58,000 nt of DNA from Adiantum capillus-veneris (lineage: Eukaryota; Streptophyta; Polypodiopsida; Polypodiales; Pteridaceae), in the NCBI GenBank assembly GCA_014529385.2, contig CM043947.1, positions 129,016,391-129,074,390 on the forward strand. Reading direction: 5' to 3'. Shown piece after piece: positions 30,238-41,941 of the stretch; positions within the stretch are counted from its first letter, which is position 1, and each line of letters begins with the position of its first letter. Under the pieces are notes generated by a model, which was given only the letters and a program-made list of their open reading frames with translations, was not told the DNA's origin and searched no databases. The position numbers and the translations under genes are program-made.

Positions 30238-33200
30238 TCACCTTGCCTCATAGTCCCCCATATATGATGGCAAAGTTCTGAGTGATTCTGGTCTGCTATC
30301 TTCGGATGCAACTGAACCATTATCCCCTTGAAATGATTTAATGTCTAAATCCCATGGAGGCTTATTCAAGTTCAACTCCGAGAAAGGCGCTGACTCGACT
30401 GTTTTTGTCTCATATTTTTCTTGAGCTTTTCGCACCGTTTCCCATAGTTCTTCAAGCCAATTTTCTTCCACAATAGGGGAATATGGTGGAAAATCTTTTA
30501 GTGATTCATCAGTGCTATTAGGCACGTCTCTTGCATCCTCTACATCCGGAAAGGATTTAACGTTTTCTATCTTGTCGGGTATCCTTTGTTCGGTTTTGTG
30601 AGGTGTTTCATTGTTTGGTAGTTTGATTACTCTATCTCCCGCTTCCATAGGTGGAGGCTCCAGTAAAGCTTGTGCAGTTTCAATCAGCTGTTTGCACATC
30701 TCTAGTCTCTGTTTTTCTATCTCTGGATATGGATATGTCATCCACCTTTACTCTAAAGTCTGTCTGTTCTTCAATCTTGCTTCGTATGCTTGCAAGATTG
30801 CATCTAAGGGTTCATTGATCTTATCTACCAGTACCGACCATCCTGAGCTTGCACTTCTTGGTCCCTCCGTTGATTTTAGAGAGTCGGACTCTCTTTGCTG
30901 TTTAAGTTGCTCTCGAGCTATCGTTAGCTCAGCTTCTAAACCTTTTTGTTTTCGCTCACGTCTAGCTTTCATTTTCGCTCTTCGTTCTTTCCAAGGATTA
31001 TCACGACTGACGCTAGACTTGTCAGTCTCGATTTCTTCTTGATTTTCATCGTTACTCTTGGGCTGATTGTCATTTTTCCTTGCTTGGGCTCTCGTCAAGA
31101 CCTTAACAGGAATCGGAGTTTAGTTTTCTGACCCTCCACTGGAAGGCAGCACTCCCAGCATATTCAAGGTAGTTTTTGCTCCTTTGCTCAGGTTTTTAGG
31201 GAAATCAGGGATCAAGTGAGTAATTCCACACTCCGTGAAATATGCGTTGACCCTAATGATTTTGTCATGAGGACAGTCCCTCAGCCAATGGCCTCCACCA
31301 CACTTGTAGCATGGTCCTTTAGGCTGTTGAGGTGCTCCTAGAGCTCCTCTTTGTTGGTGTGAAATTCTTTGCCCGCTCATGCCTCCGTTGGCTATGAACA
31401 ACAGTGTTCTTTCATCTAGGCTATATCGTCCTTCTCCCGCTGCCTGTGCAGCAGTTGGTGGTCTTGTATTTCCTATCATGCTCCATGGTTCTGGTGTAGA
31501 GGGTTCTTTCGGTGGATAATAGAAGAGCTCGTTGCATATCCATTGGGCTCGTCGTAGTATGCATGCATAGGTACCAAAGCCTTCTCATCCGACTCAGTTA
31601 CTGTGGGTGTGTATCTTATGCCGACTGGTCGTAATCTTGGTAGGGGTGGTTGTTGTCCCAACACTGGTTGTGGTCTTTGTACACCTACAGGTCCTGGTAG
31701 GTTGCCTGTATGATATCTAGGCATTGGTGGGATTTGAGGGGATGTCGCCTGAGCTTGCAGAGCATATGGTCGTTCTCTCACATATCCCTTGTTATAATAA
31801 CACTCCTCCGTCCCATGGTTTGTCCATTTTTGTTCAATTGCACACCATTTTGGTTGTTTAGCTTGTGGTTTGGAATACAAGTTAATCTTTTTAAGCACTT
31901 CCTCTACAAGCTGCTCTTGGCTCACCGCTACTTCTCCTTTCAGTGTTGTCTTAGCAGACTTTCTTCCGCTTTGTTGCGAGGAAGAATCATCGTCAAGATC
32001 CTTGAACTCACCCTCTTTGTAGACCGCACAATTGTCCACAAGGTATAGAGCTTCCTTTGTTAAGTCATTCAACGTCATGCTCCTTTTCATATGTAAGTCC
32101 TTTTGAAGATCTACATTCCTTAGTCCTTGAATAAATATAAGCATAAGTCTGGACTGAGTTGGCAGTTCTTCCATGGGGCAGAACTTAACATATCTTTTTG
32201 ATCGGACGGCTGCCTTTCGCACAAACTCTCCATCTTTCTGTTTGAATTTATGGATTTGTGAGACTGTATTATGAGTTATTCCCCTTTGTGAGAATTCCTC
32301 GATAACTCGTCAAGCACTTCCTCCATAGACTCAAAGTCCCTTCGCTCCACCGAGTCAAACCATGTAGCAGCATCATCCTCTAAGGTTAAACCGAATCCTG
32401 CAAATTGGGTAGTAAAGTCTAACACCTCTTCAGCTCTAATTACACGCACAAAGGTTGCTACATGATCTCTCGGATCCCTGCTTCCCGTATATTTCTTGTT
32501 TACCCATTTTTGCACTTGAGAAGGTCTAATTCTACGATGGTCTACAAATCTCATCATGGGATCTCCCCGTCCTAGTCGATAAACCTCCTCTGGTCTTCTG
32601 TAGTGGCCGAGTTCCTCTCCCAATGGTGCTCCTAATCCATAATTTCTAACAGTTCTCGCGAGAGATGGTTCATCTCTCCGAACTCGTTCTCGGGGTGTTC
32701 TTCCAGGCTCAGTTGACTCCTGAGTCTTTGGCTTACTCTCTCCTTGATACTGTGCATAGAGTGGTGGTTCTTGTAAATCCCTTAACCCTCGTGCGGTTTG
32801 ATAACCCTCTCGGGTTCGGTCTTGTTCTAATGTAGCACTCTGTCGAAGCCATGCCTGCAATGATGGCTGAGTAGCTGGTTGATCCTGGTAGTTGGACGTC
32901 GGTTGTCAGGTAGAATGTGAGGTAGTGTTATACTCTTCTGAAAAGGGATTTGTCGACTTGCTAGGGGTGTAGGTGGCTCTTGGTACTTCGTCGGGGCCAT
33001 AGGTTGATGCTCCCGGAACTGTTGCCTTTTCAACCTCTTCTGGGAGAATACGTTTGTATTCTCGCCCCTATCTATCAACAAAAACAATATCCTTCCCCAT
33101 AACAGTTTCATAAGAAAATAAGTAAAGAACCTTGTCTTTGCTTAATTCGTTTGGATAGGGTTCCTTGCATCGAAAGTAAGAGACTATTCCCTCGCTTTCA

Positions 33201-33796
33201 TGCTTGTAAATCCCTACATTCTCATTAAAGGTTGGGACCCTGGTTGTTTTCTTATCATACATAAAAAGCGCTCCAGGTCGATCAATGTTAGGAGGCGGTT
33301 CTTGGATTTCTGAAACCATTTTCCCTTTTGCCACGTTATCCCCATATCTTTTGTAATCCTCACGGTTACTCATAGTGGTTCCCCTTTTCGTCTCGGAATT
33401 TGTCTCCGTCATCATAGACTCGAATTATCTCTAGTCTCTGAGCTGGTCTTTCTTCAATACAAATACACTCGCATCCTTGATAGTCAGAATAAACTAAGGC
33501 TCCCCTCGAGTTAGTTCCTTCCAAAAAGATTATAGTGAACTTGGTTTCGTTTAAAGGATGTAGGGAGGTGCTCCCCCCTGGCATTGGTCCTTCACCGTTG
33601 AAACCTCCTGACTGTTGACTCCCCATCATGAAGAAGGACTTTTCCGACGAAGTGTCAGTATCACTACCCTCTTCAATGATTGCGCTAATGGGTCTAGTCT
33701 CGTCTGAGTTACACTCTCTTCGGTGGACGTGGTGCTTACTTGACTTTTGACACTTTTAGCTCCCGACTTAACAAAGGCTCCTGACCTTAAATACAT
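30238..33796 (-). pseudogene. gag: Gypsy-2 gag region
   Basis: It starts MYLRSGAF at 33796, like MMNLRSGR in Gypsy-1. Several frames follow. 33068-33629 matches the N-terminal domain of Gypsy-1 (GIYKHESEG...FRCKEPYPNEL against GLYKYNNGE...YRCEEPYTGEL). 32276-32860 is the start of the gag capsid-like region (DHRRIRPSQVQKW), continued in another frame at 31476-32222. 31120-31479 has zinc knuckle CYKCGGGHWLRDC and a second knuckle with two Cys changed to Phe. 30238-31098 is a charged linker. Frameshifts near 33700, 33000 and 32280 and several stops break the frame. Confidence 0.85.
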
Positions 33797-35435
33797 AAGA
33801 ATGAAAGTTGGGTTGGCAAACTTAAAGCTTACCTGGACTCCTTCTTCCTGTGTGGCTTTGTGATGATCTCCTTCTGGGATCTATACAAGGATGGTTAGTC
33901 TTTTCACAAGCTTTTTCCCTGAATTACCAAAAAATCTTTCAAGTATATACAGCAACCACTTAGTCAGTCTTCTGGTGGTCCAATTTCAAATATGAAATGA
34001 TGGCTGGGATCTATATAGAGAGTATGTCCTAGCAGTATAGTCACAAATTGCAAAATGTGTCTGAATCACTACTTTCTTAGTCTATCGCGATAGACCGACA
34101 ATTTGCTCAACACAAGTCAATTCAAAATTGTGACTTTACCCTTGAGTTCCTGTTACCCTCTATAGAATATCCCTCAATTTTTAGGAAGTTTGGACACTTG
34201 GGTTGGGTTTTGGTCCCATTTTAGTATTTCAGTCAAAGCTTGATTCTCTATCTGAACCTCAGATTGACCTTCAGTGATCTAAATGCCTTGAATTTTGGTG
34301 TGTCTGTTATATAGGCCCTGATAAAGCTCTCCCCAGGGGAAATATGAAAGAAAAGTTCCCCAGCAGCAGTTTCCCTGGTCTATCACGATAGACTTGGCAT
34401 TTTCTCCCTTTTTAGCATTTTTCTCAAGTTTTCTCCACAGTTGGTTCAGCCTCCCCTTGTGTAGTGCATTAACCAATTTTGGCACTGTTTGGACATTTGG
34501 TCAAAGACTTTTTGCCCTTGTCTCTGAATTCTGACTCTAAACACCAGTTTTGAAGTTTTGTGGTCAAGTTGGTGTTCAATTTCACTCAATTTTTGTGAGT
34601 ACCCTTGTATTGATGTGATAAACCTGTGGTGTAAAGGTTTTTTCCTTGTTGCTAGTCAATCACCACCTTCATCAGTCTATCGCGATAGACTAGGCAGAGA
34701 GCAATGGGGATTTAATTTTTTGTATGTTTTTGCATAGTCTTGTTCCCTGTGCCCATATAAGTCTATTCCCCAAGTTTTATGAAGTTTGGACTTATTTTGA
34801 CCTTAAACTCAAGCACTTCACAAATTTCACTTTTCTCTGACAATTCACAACTCCATTGCACTTGAAGTGATGCAAATTTGATGACACTTCATCTTAAACT
34901 TGTGAACATTAGTCGTACCTCATGACACAATCAGTTTACCCTAGGCTAATGGTTATATCTCTTCTTGGCCTCTTTAAGTTCACTTAGTGTTTCCTTATGA
35001 CAATCACCTGTTTCTTTTTTGTTGGTTTTGGTCACAATTTTTATGTTTTCTCGAGTGTTGGATCATAAATTTCAATGTCGACTCTTTTCACCCCCTTCCA
35101 GGGTATATGGGGTGGGTTTTGATTTCAAGGCAAGCAAACAACCTTATTGTTTCTTTTTTTTGTTTGTTTTTTGCGTTTTTACAACGTTTTTCTACTCTAT
35201 TTCTTCACAAGTATAACAAGCACTCAAAACCAAAAACCATAACTCCACATTATCCTACTTAACTAAATCTAACTAGTCGCAGACATCGGCAAGTCACGGG
35301 CTTCCTGGCTATCCACTAGACCTCAGGATACTCTACCCTGGATCTTGTTCTAAAAGTTTAAGCTCTCTCTAGTCAAAACTAAAGTAAGCTAACCATCACA
35401 CGAGTGACGTAGATCTCCCTACTTAAGGACTTGTG
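33797..35435 (-). other. Gypsy-2 5' leader
   Basis: 1.6 kb without a supported ORF. It carries three copies of palindrome B and a recurring phrase (GAAGTTTGGACTTATTTTGA near 34785, with weaker relatives near 34180, and near 232 and 650 in Gypsy-1), which hints at an older repeated module around the palindromes. Confidence 0.65.
34079..34691. repeat. Palindrome array B, leader copies (3)
   Basis: Copies of AGTCTATCGCGATAGACT at 34079-34096 (last base C), 34377-34394 (GG at the start, CGCG changed to CACG) and 34674-34691 (perfect). Start-to-start spacing is 298 and 297 bp. Confidence 0.95.
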
Positions 35436-35453
35436 TCCTCGGCAGTGGAGCCA
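35436..35453 (-). promoter_or_regulatory. Gypsy-2 degenerate primer-binding site
   Basis: The minus strand reads TGGCTCCACTGCCGAGGA, four differences from the tRNA-Asp complement, in the same position as in Gypsy-1. Confidence 0.75.
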
Positions 35454-36071
35454 ATGTTTTAGGGCTTGACTACTCCCCTGTTCATACTCAAGAGCACGAC
35501 ACAGACAACATACTTATCATCCGATGACATGACTAACCCGTAGGTGCACGTAGGCAATCTCGTTAGCTTGTTAGGCTAAGACCAATCTACACATACGCAT
35601 TTTTATGATGCATCAATCATTAACTCTGGTAGAATGCAACCCACTCTATCCCTAAACGCTCATAACACCATTTACACTTCCAATGAACTCGGAATCACAT
35701 CAAACTTACTAGGCACCATCCTCTCACTAGGATATACTTACCTATAAGTCTAATCTCACTAGATTTGAACCCTAGTTATCTCGAATACAGTCGCGATAGA
35801 CTAACATGTCATAATCGAAAAGTGGGTGAAACTTCAGTTTATGAGTATCTATGTGTAGCTAATCTCTTTCTCATTCCATAAAGCACCTGATTGTTGAAAA
35901 CAGACACTGTTTGTGCTACTTACAAGTAAAACAAGCTCGAGGAAGGATCGATCGCGAACAGCTCGAAAATGTGAATGCGTGGCGTGGGCGCGTAGCTCTC
36001 GGAGAGACTACCGTGATGGTATATTCACGTCGTGAATCCGGTGAGGGAGAAGCGCGTAGCAAAGAGAATAA

Positions 36072-36073
<2 letters not shown>

Positions 36074-36135
<62 letters not shown>
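36074..36135. repeat. (CT)n microsatellite in Gypsy-2 LTR
   Basis: About 30 CT units, GA on the element strand, downstream of the TATA box as in Gypsy-1. Confidence 0.95.
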
Positions 36136-36137
<2 letters not shown>

Positions 36138-36193
36138 CTCTCTGGCTCGTACGACACAGAATTAATCTTCAAAAATGTTATTCAAAAATGGTT

Positions 36194-36225
36194 CTAAGGT
36201 GACTTTTATACTTTAGTCACCTTAG
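36194..36225 (-). promoter_or_regulatory. Gypsy-2 TATA box inside an 11-bp perfect inverted repeat
   Basis: The minus strand reads TATAAAAG (36203-36210). The arms CTAAGGTGACT (36194-36204) and AGTCACCTTAG (36215-36225) are exact reverse complements around a 10-nt centre. It lies about 65 bp from the inferred LTR start and just upstream of the CT tract. Confidence 0.75.
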
Positions 36226-36297
36226 CTCAAAAATGTACATGGGGTTCTCTTACTCATTATCACAAAGTGTGAACAAATCTAAGTCCTGACTAACTGA

Positions 36298-38340
36298 TTA
36301 ATCTTTACATAACCCAGACGAATGGATCAAAATGATAAGACGTCTTTGACATAAAATGGGAATTTGATATGCTTTAAAAGATGGGCTCCAACACTGCGTC
36401 TGCTCTGTGTCATGTGAGCATCTTAGTTTAATTGCTCCTATGGGAATGTCTTGTATTCTTTCCTTGGCTAGAGCATCTGCCTCTAGATTTTCTGTCATAG
36501 GGACATGAAATAATTGCACTGCTTCAAACTTTCTTAAAAGATCCTTAGCTTGGCATAGTTGACCAAGTAAAACCTAGATTTTACAAACCCAAGTGCTGAT
36601 TATCTGCTTTATCAAAAGCAGAGCATTGCCAAACACATTTAGGCATTGAATCCCTTGCAAAATACATTGTTCCAAGCCAAGAATTAAAGCCCTGTACTCT
36701 GCCCAATGTAGAATACTCTCTCCTATTGCGCATTGAAAATGATGATGCCAGCTGCAGACTGGTCCACTGTTCTCTTGTATGCTCCATAAAAGAAAAGAGA
36801 GTGAGCTCTTTCTAGCATAGGACCTTCTACCATTGGTGTCTCTTCTTTTCCTTTCGTGTTGACCTTCAGTTTCTTCTCATACTGATGACGAGTTCGAATA
36901 CCTGCTAGACTAGCCCTGGTGGAGTTTTCTATCTGCAATGTGTAATCAAACTCTTGTAATCTAACCAGCCATTTAGAGATCCTAGATGAGACATCCATGT
37001 GTCGCATTACATACAAAAAAACCTTCTCCATTGTCAAAATTACAAAGGGTCTAGGCAACAGATAAGAGCCGAAATTTGTAGTGTCAAACATTAATGTGAA
37101 TCCCTTTACTGTGCTAGGATCATGACACGACTAGAGAAGTAGATAGGGTGCATGAAAGAAGTTTGGGGGTCCTTATGCATTAGTTTGGCTCCAAGTGTAT
37201 CACTTCCTACACTGGGGTTCACATAAAATGGCTCGTCCCATCTAGGGGGTGAAATGGTGGGAAGTCTAGCTAGGATTTGCTTCACCTCGGTAAACTGCTA
37301 CTCATTTTCTTCACTCCGTGAGAAGTCATCTCTATGGGTGACTTGTTGTAGAGGGAGAACCACTTGAGATAGCAAGTGAATGAACCTGCTTAAATATCTT
37401 ACCTTTTGAAGGAAAGAGACCAACTGCTTAGCTGTGGGATACCAAAGATTGAATCTTACTAGGGTCAGCCTCAATCCCTTTTGCTGAAATTACATGGCCA
37501 AGGAGAGTGACATTGCTTTCACCAATGTGACACTTATCCACATTGAGCTGGCCAACCAAGGTTTGTAGCCTGGTCAGGCCATCATAGACTTTGCTCAAAT
37601 AGAGGGAGCGTGAACTATAGATGCAAAATCATCTATGAAGACCCATATTGACGTTCCAAAGTATGGTTGGAAGAAAAAAGTCACAGAGCGTTGGAATGTG
37701 GCCGGAGCGTTGGTGAGGCCAAAAGGCATCACTCTATAAGCAAAGCATTCCCAGGGTGTTATGAAAGTTGTCTTTTTGTGGTCTTCTGTTGCAATACTAA
37801 TTTGAAAGTAGCCTGAGAAGCCATCACATACTGTGTAGCGCTCATGACCTACCACTTCATTGAGAATTTTATCTTGGAATGGGAGGGGAAAATGATTCCT
37901 CTTTGTAGCTGCATTGAGAGGTTTATAGTCTACACATACTCTCAGCTTGCCATTCTTCTCTGGTGTGACTTCCAGTGGAGAGACCTACTCTAGGTCTTTG
38001 ACGAGGTAAATGAAACCTGCCTGTAGAAAATTCTCACCTATTTGAGTAGTGCCTCTTGCTGGATTCCCCCAAGCCTTTTGAGCTTTTGCATTACGAGCTT
38101 ACTTCCTTCCTTGAGTCTTATGTGGTGTTGTACAATCATAACCATCACTGAACAATGTGGTGAAGTAACCTAGCATGGAGATATATTCTCTCCTCTCTTC
38201 ACCGGTTAACTCACTGGAGAGCATTCGATGTAACTTACTTGTATCCTTCAAGGATTGTGTACCTAATGGTTCCTCTTGGTTTTCCAACGGTGCTTCAGAT
38301 TGTGTCAATTGTTTTGGTTCTTTAAGGATGACCTCCCATT
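36298..38340 (-). pseudogene. Tat-lineage Ty3/gypsy remnant: RT and dual RNase H
   Basis: Fragments in several frames: 38099-38308 pre-RT helix (ELTGEERREYISML); 37595-37855 RT (DGFSGYFQI, MPFGLTNAPATFQR, FIDD); 36723-37091 end of the first RNase H and the start of an extra RNase H (FFYGAYKRTVDQSAAGI); 36298-36519 end of the extra RNase H (VPMTENLEADALAKER). The second, archaeal-type RNase H is the hallmark of Tat elements. Its first catalytic Asp (normally F-D-G) appears as Tyr. It is cut on the left by the Gypsy-2 LTR; no LTR of its own is seen. Confidence 0.85.
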
Positions 38341-40985
38341 AGGTAAAATATGAACCCTCTAGGGGCCCTTTGGGATTAAGGTTAATTAGAGGCCAGCCAT
38401 GTAGGGGGACAAGGTAGCCTTACACCTCTTTATGGCCTCTTACCTAGAGAGAAGGTAAGGGAGGTGGCTAGGGGAAAGGGGGGGGGGGGAGAGGGGGGAC
38501 CACTTTGACCTTTTTTCCTCCACTTTTTGGTTCGGATTTAAAAATACACTAAAAAATTTAAATTTTCAAAAGATTTCAAATTTCAAGTTTTCCCTGTTTA
38601 TTTAGGTCCCCAAATTTATTTCATGGTCAAAAAAGTATTTTTGATCTCTAAAAGTAAAAAACGGGCACTAAAAAATACAAAAATTTGAATTTTTCAAAAA
38701 AGTTCAAAACATCATTTTCCACCCTCCAAAGTCTTTCCAAACCTATTCTATAGCTAAAAAGTGTTTTTCTCTCTCTACAAACTCTTTTCTAAGCTCTCCA
38801 TTGCTGCAACAACCACATGGACCCCCTATAGTGGAACACTATCTCTTTGCTAGCTTTCTCCCACCTCCATTGTAGCACCAAGCAAGCTCCTCCCCCATCT
38901 CTTCCCCTTGGCCACCACATAGTTTCACACCAAGCTAGCTCCTCTTCCTTCTCTCACCTCCATTGCACCATGAAACAAGATTCTACTCCTTCTAATTTTA
39001 TTCACACACACTACATGGAAACCTCTACTCCCGAAGATGGAAAAAATATGATCTCACATGACTTGAATATCACAACAATAGGAGGTGTGAATAGTGTGTG
39101 GGCTTTGCAAGGGTTCATCTCCAACATAAAGATAAAATGGTAAGAAAACTACGCTTGTAGCTTACATTCAGAGTTTAACATCATCTCCATCTTTAAGTTT
39201 ATCATGCTGGAGAGAATAAACCTCTTTATGGCTTTCAATGTTTAGGCTTCATACCTCATAACATTGGGTGGTGCTATTTTGTTGATGGCTTTGGCACGCC
39301 ATCTATAGTTGTGTAGCATGTGATTGAGTCTCACAATGCAAGTAAGTTGTGTTATCTATGGAGAGTCATCAAAGATTTTTCTTATAATTTATTATTTGTA
39401 TAGTTGTCATTAGATTATCATTTTCTACTTTATTACTTTGTGCTCACATAATCTGTTGTTTACTTATAGAGTCAACTTCTTTTCAGAGGACATGAGCAAG
39501 CAACCATGTGCAGAGATGGAAATCACTCTATTTTGTTCCATGAGGAACCTTTCACTACGATGTTAAAGGATTTTGATAAGAATAGTAGAATTTTTGTAGA
39601 ATCTTGAACCAATAGGTACTCTCTAGGAGCTCTTAGAAAAGCCATCCATATAGTACTACTATCTTCCCTAGTGTCATAGACACACAAATACTCAAGTGTA
39701 TATGAATCTCTAGATGAGGAAGACAAATACTTGTAAGAGAAGCCTAATAACAACAACATTGTCTCTGTTTGTAATTATTTTCATGAGCATGGATTCTTCT
39801 ATAAATGCAATATAAATGTGTTCTTTTGTTAAATGGTGTCACATTGAGTGAGAGTATTTAATTTAGATTACTGGATTTTCATGCAGATTTGAGAATTATT
39901 GTTGAACTTTATGGATATTTTTATTTGCCTGTAAGATGTTTCAAGTCTCAAGTCTTAATAAAAAATTCAAGCAATATTTTGATTTCAGTTTAATCATTAA
40001 TGGTTATTCTTATTAAAGTGGATCATAACCTTTGTCAAGATGTCCTCATTTGGGGATGCTGAATATATATCATTAACAACGTTTCACAATTTGAGAAAGC
40101 TAAATTCTTGTTTTCCAACATGTTATTGTTTCCATACTATGCCTATGCCAAGCTTGACTTAGAGAAATGACAACTTGAGATGAAGGTGTCAATGTATAAG
40201 GGTGACTTATTATTGGCTCATGTTTCATCATACATATATTGTAAAGCCTTTGAGTTTCCACCTTTTTTAGTAGTGTTAACAAGTTTTTGGTATCAAATAT
40301 TCTTAAATATCCATATTCATGAGCTATTGGTAGCTATTTCTTTGGTATTGCTAAAGATGATACCAATAGCTATTACCTTATGAACTTAACTGTTAAATTG
40401 TGGATTTGATTTTTACTATGTAGCTCATTTGGATAGAGAAAGTGTAGCATAAATTATAGATACATGCATTATTAACATAGAAGATATGTACCAATCGAGC
40501 CTATGTAAACTGCTAGTCAAGAAACCTTTGGTTGGATACTATAACAATAGGGGTCACTTGTGGTTTCAAATACCAAAGAAATGGCTTAACCAAAACATTC
40601 CCAAGAACACGAGGTCGACACAAGGAAGTAAAAATTTGCTTCTTGTTTGGTCAATTTCTAGTGTGAATGTTTAGTGCACAGGATTTGTGAGGCCTTTGAC
40701 CTGGGGAGTTCACTAAAGTATGTGTAACATAGCACACGTGTTCAACATAAGGGATTTTGTATTCTTGTAAAGTTACAGAAACATGTGTAGATAAGGTCTA
40801 TAAGGGGTACTTTTAATCCATTCTGGTGAACACACATGATATAGGAAAATTTTACATAGTGAATGTTCCAGACCTTTGAACACATAGAAAAAGGGACCGG
40901 GGGGGGGTTGTGTGTGCTCTAATTACATCAAACGCTACACCTCTATCTCATGGCAATGCATTAAAAAAGCCCCTATTTGTCATTA
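38341..40985. other. AT-rich region without recognisable gene
   Basis: It includes a G-run near 38479 and A/T-rich unique DNA. The ORFs are short and lack motifs. Part of 38350-38460 loosely resembles LTR U3 sequence near 49320-49440, so it may be relic LTR. Confidence 0.4.
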
Positions 40986-41106
40986 TAAGACCCCAAGGGG
41001 GGAGCTCTTGCTCTCTGTACATCTATCTTATATCCTTTTCTCATACTTATACACAATAGTGTTACAAAATTTTTCCATGTAAAGACTCCCAGGTCCCTCA
41101 AGAAGA

Positions 41107-41177
41107 GTGGCCACAAAGGCGCGCAAAATGGCCATCCAAAAGTCCCGGATTGCCATTTCGCGCGCCCTTGCGGTCAG
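41107..41177. repeat. Hairpin in duplication copy 1
   Basis: Arms 41107-41137 and 41147-41177 (31 nt each) with a 9-nt loop. The arms pair with several mismatches; the core pairs GCGCGCAAAATGGCCATCC with GGATTGCCATTTCGCGCGC. Confidence 0.85.
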
Positions 41178-41570
41178 TTTTTTTTTTTTTTTTAAGTGTT
41201 GAACTTGTAGACTTTGATGCAAAAAAAACATACCTTGCTTGGATTCTCTAAAAAACAACGTACAAGTTGGCAATCTCTTAAAAACTAATGTAAAACATAC
41301 ATTTCTTACTTTTTCCTTAATCTGCGGGCTCCAACGAGCATTAAAACCATGGAATCTGAAAATACTCAAAGAACTAATGTTTTTTATTGTGTTAAGGACT
41401 GTATTTCCGACATACAATACTTTCCCAAGATCTTGCTCTAACACCTTCAAAGGCCCCAGGGGGTGAGCTCTTGATCTCTGTACATCTAACTTACAGCCTT
41501 ATCTCATACTTATACACAATAATTTTGTAAATTTTTTGCCATGTAAAAGCTTCCAGGGCCCTCAACAAGA

Positions 41571-41641
41571 GTGGCCACAAGGGCACGCAAAATGGCCATC
41601 CAAAAGTCTCGGATGGCCATTTCGCGCACCCTTGCGGCCAC
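41571..41641. repeat. Hairpin in duplication copy 2
   Basis: Arms 41571-41601 and 41611-41641, 31 nt each with a 9-nt loop and only about four mismatches. It is better paired than copy 1. Confidence 0.88.
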
Positions 41642-41941
41642 TTTTTTTATATTTTTTATTATTTTTATTTTTTTAAAAGTGTTGAACTTGTAGACTTTGA
41701 TGCAAAAAAAATTAAAACATACCTTGCTCGGATTCTCTAAAAAACAATGTGCAAGTTGGCAATCTCTTAAAAACTAATGTAAAACAGACAATTCTTACTT
41801 TTTCCTTAATCTGCGGGCTCCAACGAGCATTAAAACCATGGAATCTGAAAATACTCAAAGAACCAATGTTTTTTATTGTGTTAAGGATTGTATTTTCTAC
41901 ATACAAAACTTTCCCAAAATTTTGTCCTAACACCTTTAAAA

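Larger units (their letters stand above)
19533..36274 (-). mobile_element. Gypsy-2, decayed relative of Gypsy-1 (3' end outside window)
   Basis: It has the same order as Gypsy-1: 5' LTR, degenerate tRNA-Asp PBS, leader with palindromes, gag, retropepsin 1, RT, RNase H, two H2C2 modules, integrase, retropepsin 2, Trp-motif tail, purine-rich block, palindromes, then an extra ORF3. It is cut by the copia insertion at 19527/19528. Many stops and frameshifts, plus RT active-site changes, show it is dead. Its noncoding DNA is largely unalignable with Gypsy-1, so it is a separate family of one lineage. Confidence 0.9.
35455..36274 (-). repeat. Gypsy-2 5' LTR
   Basis: It starts TGTTTTAGGG two bases from the PBS. 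The right end is placed at GTGTGAACA because Tat-type coding sequence follows from 36298 and the termini then match TGTT...AACA; this end is inferred. It contains a TATA box in an 11-bp inverted repeat, a CT tract, and a degenerate half-copy of palindrome B (35787-35802). Confidence 0.7.
41002..41940. repeat. Tandem duplication of about 463 bp
   Basis: Two adjacent direct copies, roughly 41002-41452 and 41465-41940, starting GAGCTCTTG and sharing most of their length, including TCATACTTATACACAATA and AATCTGCGGGCTCCAACGAG. Each copy contains a long hairpin. No PBS, PPT or TG...CA ends separate them, so they are not an LTR pair. Confidence 0.85.

Noticed and set aside
38847-39143. 98-codon ORF in the AT-rich region
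   Set aside because: Low-complexity Ser/His/Pro content, no motif and no conserved neighbour; cannot be supported.
41002-41940. LTR pair of a very short (TRIM) element
   Set aside because: The two copies abut with no PBS, PPT or TG...CA ends; a simple tandem duplication explains them.
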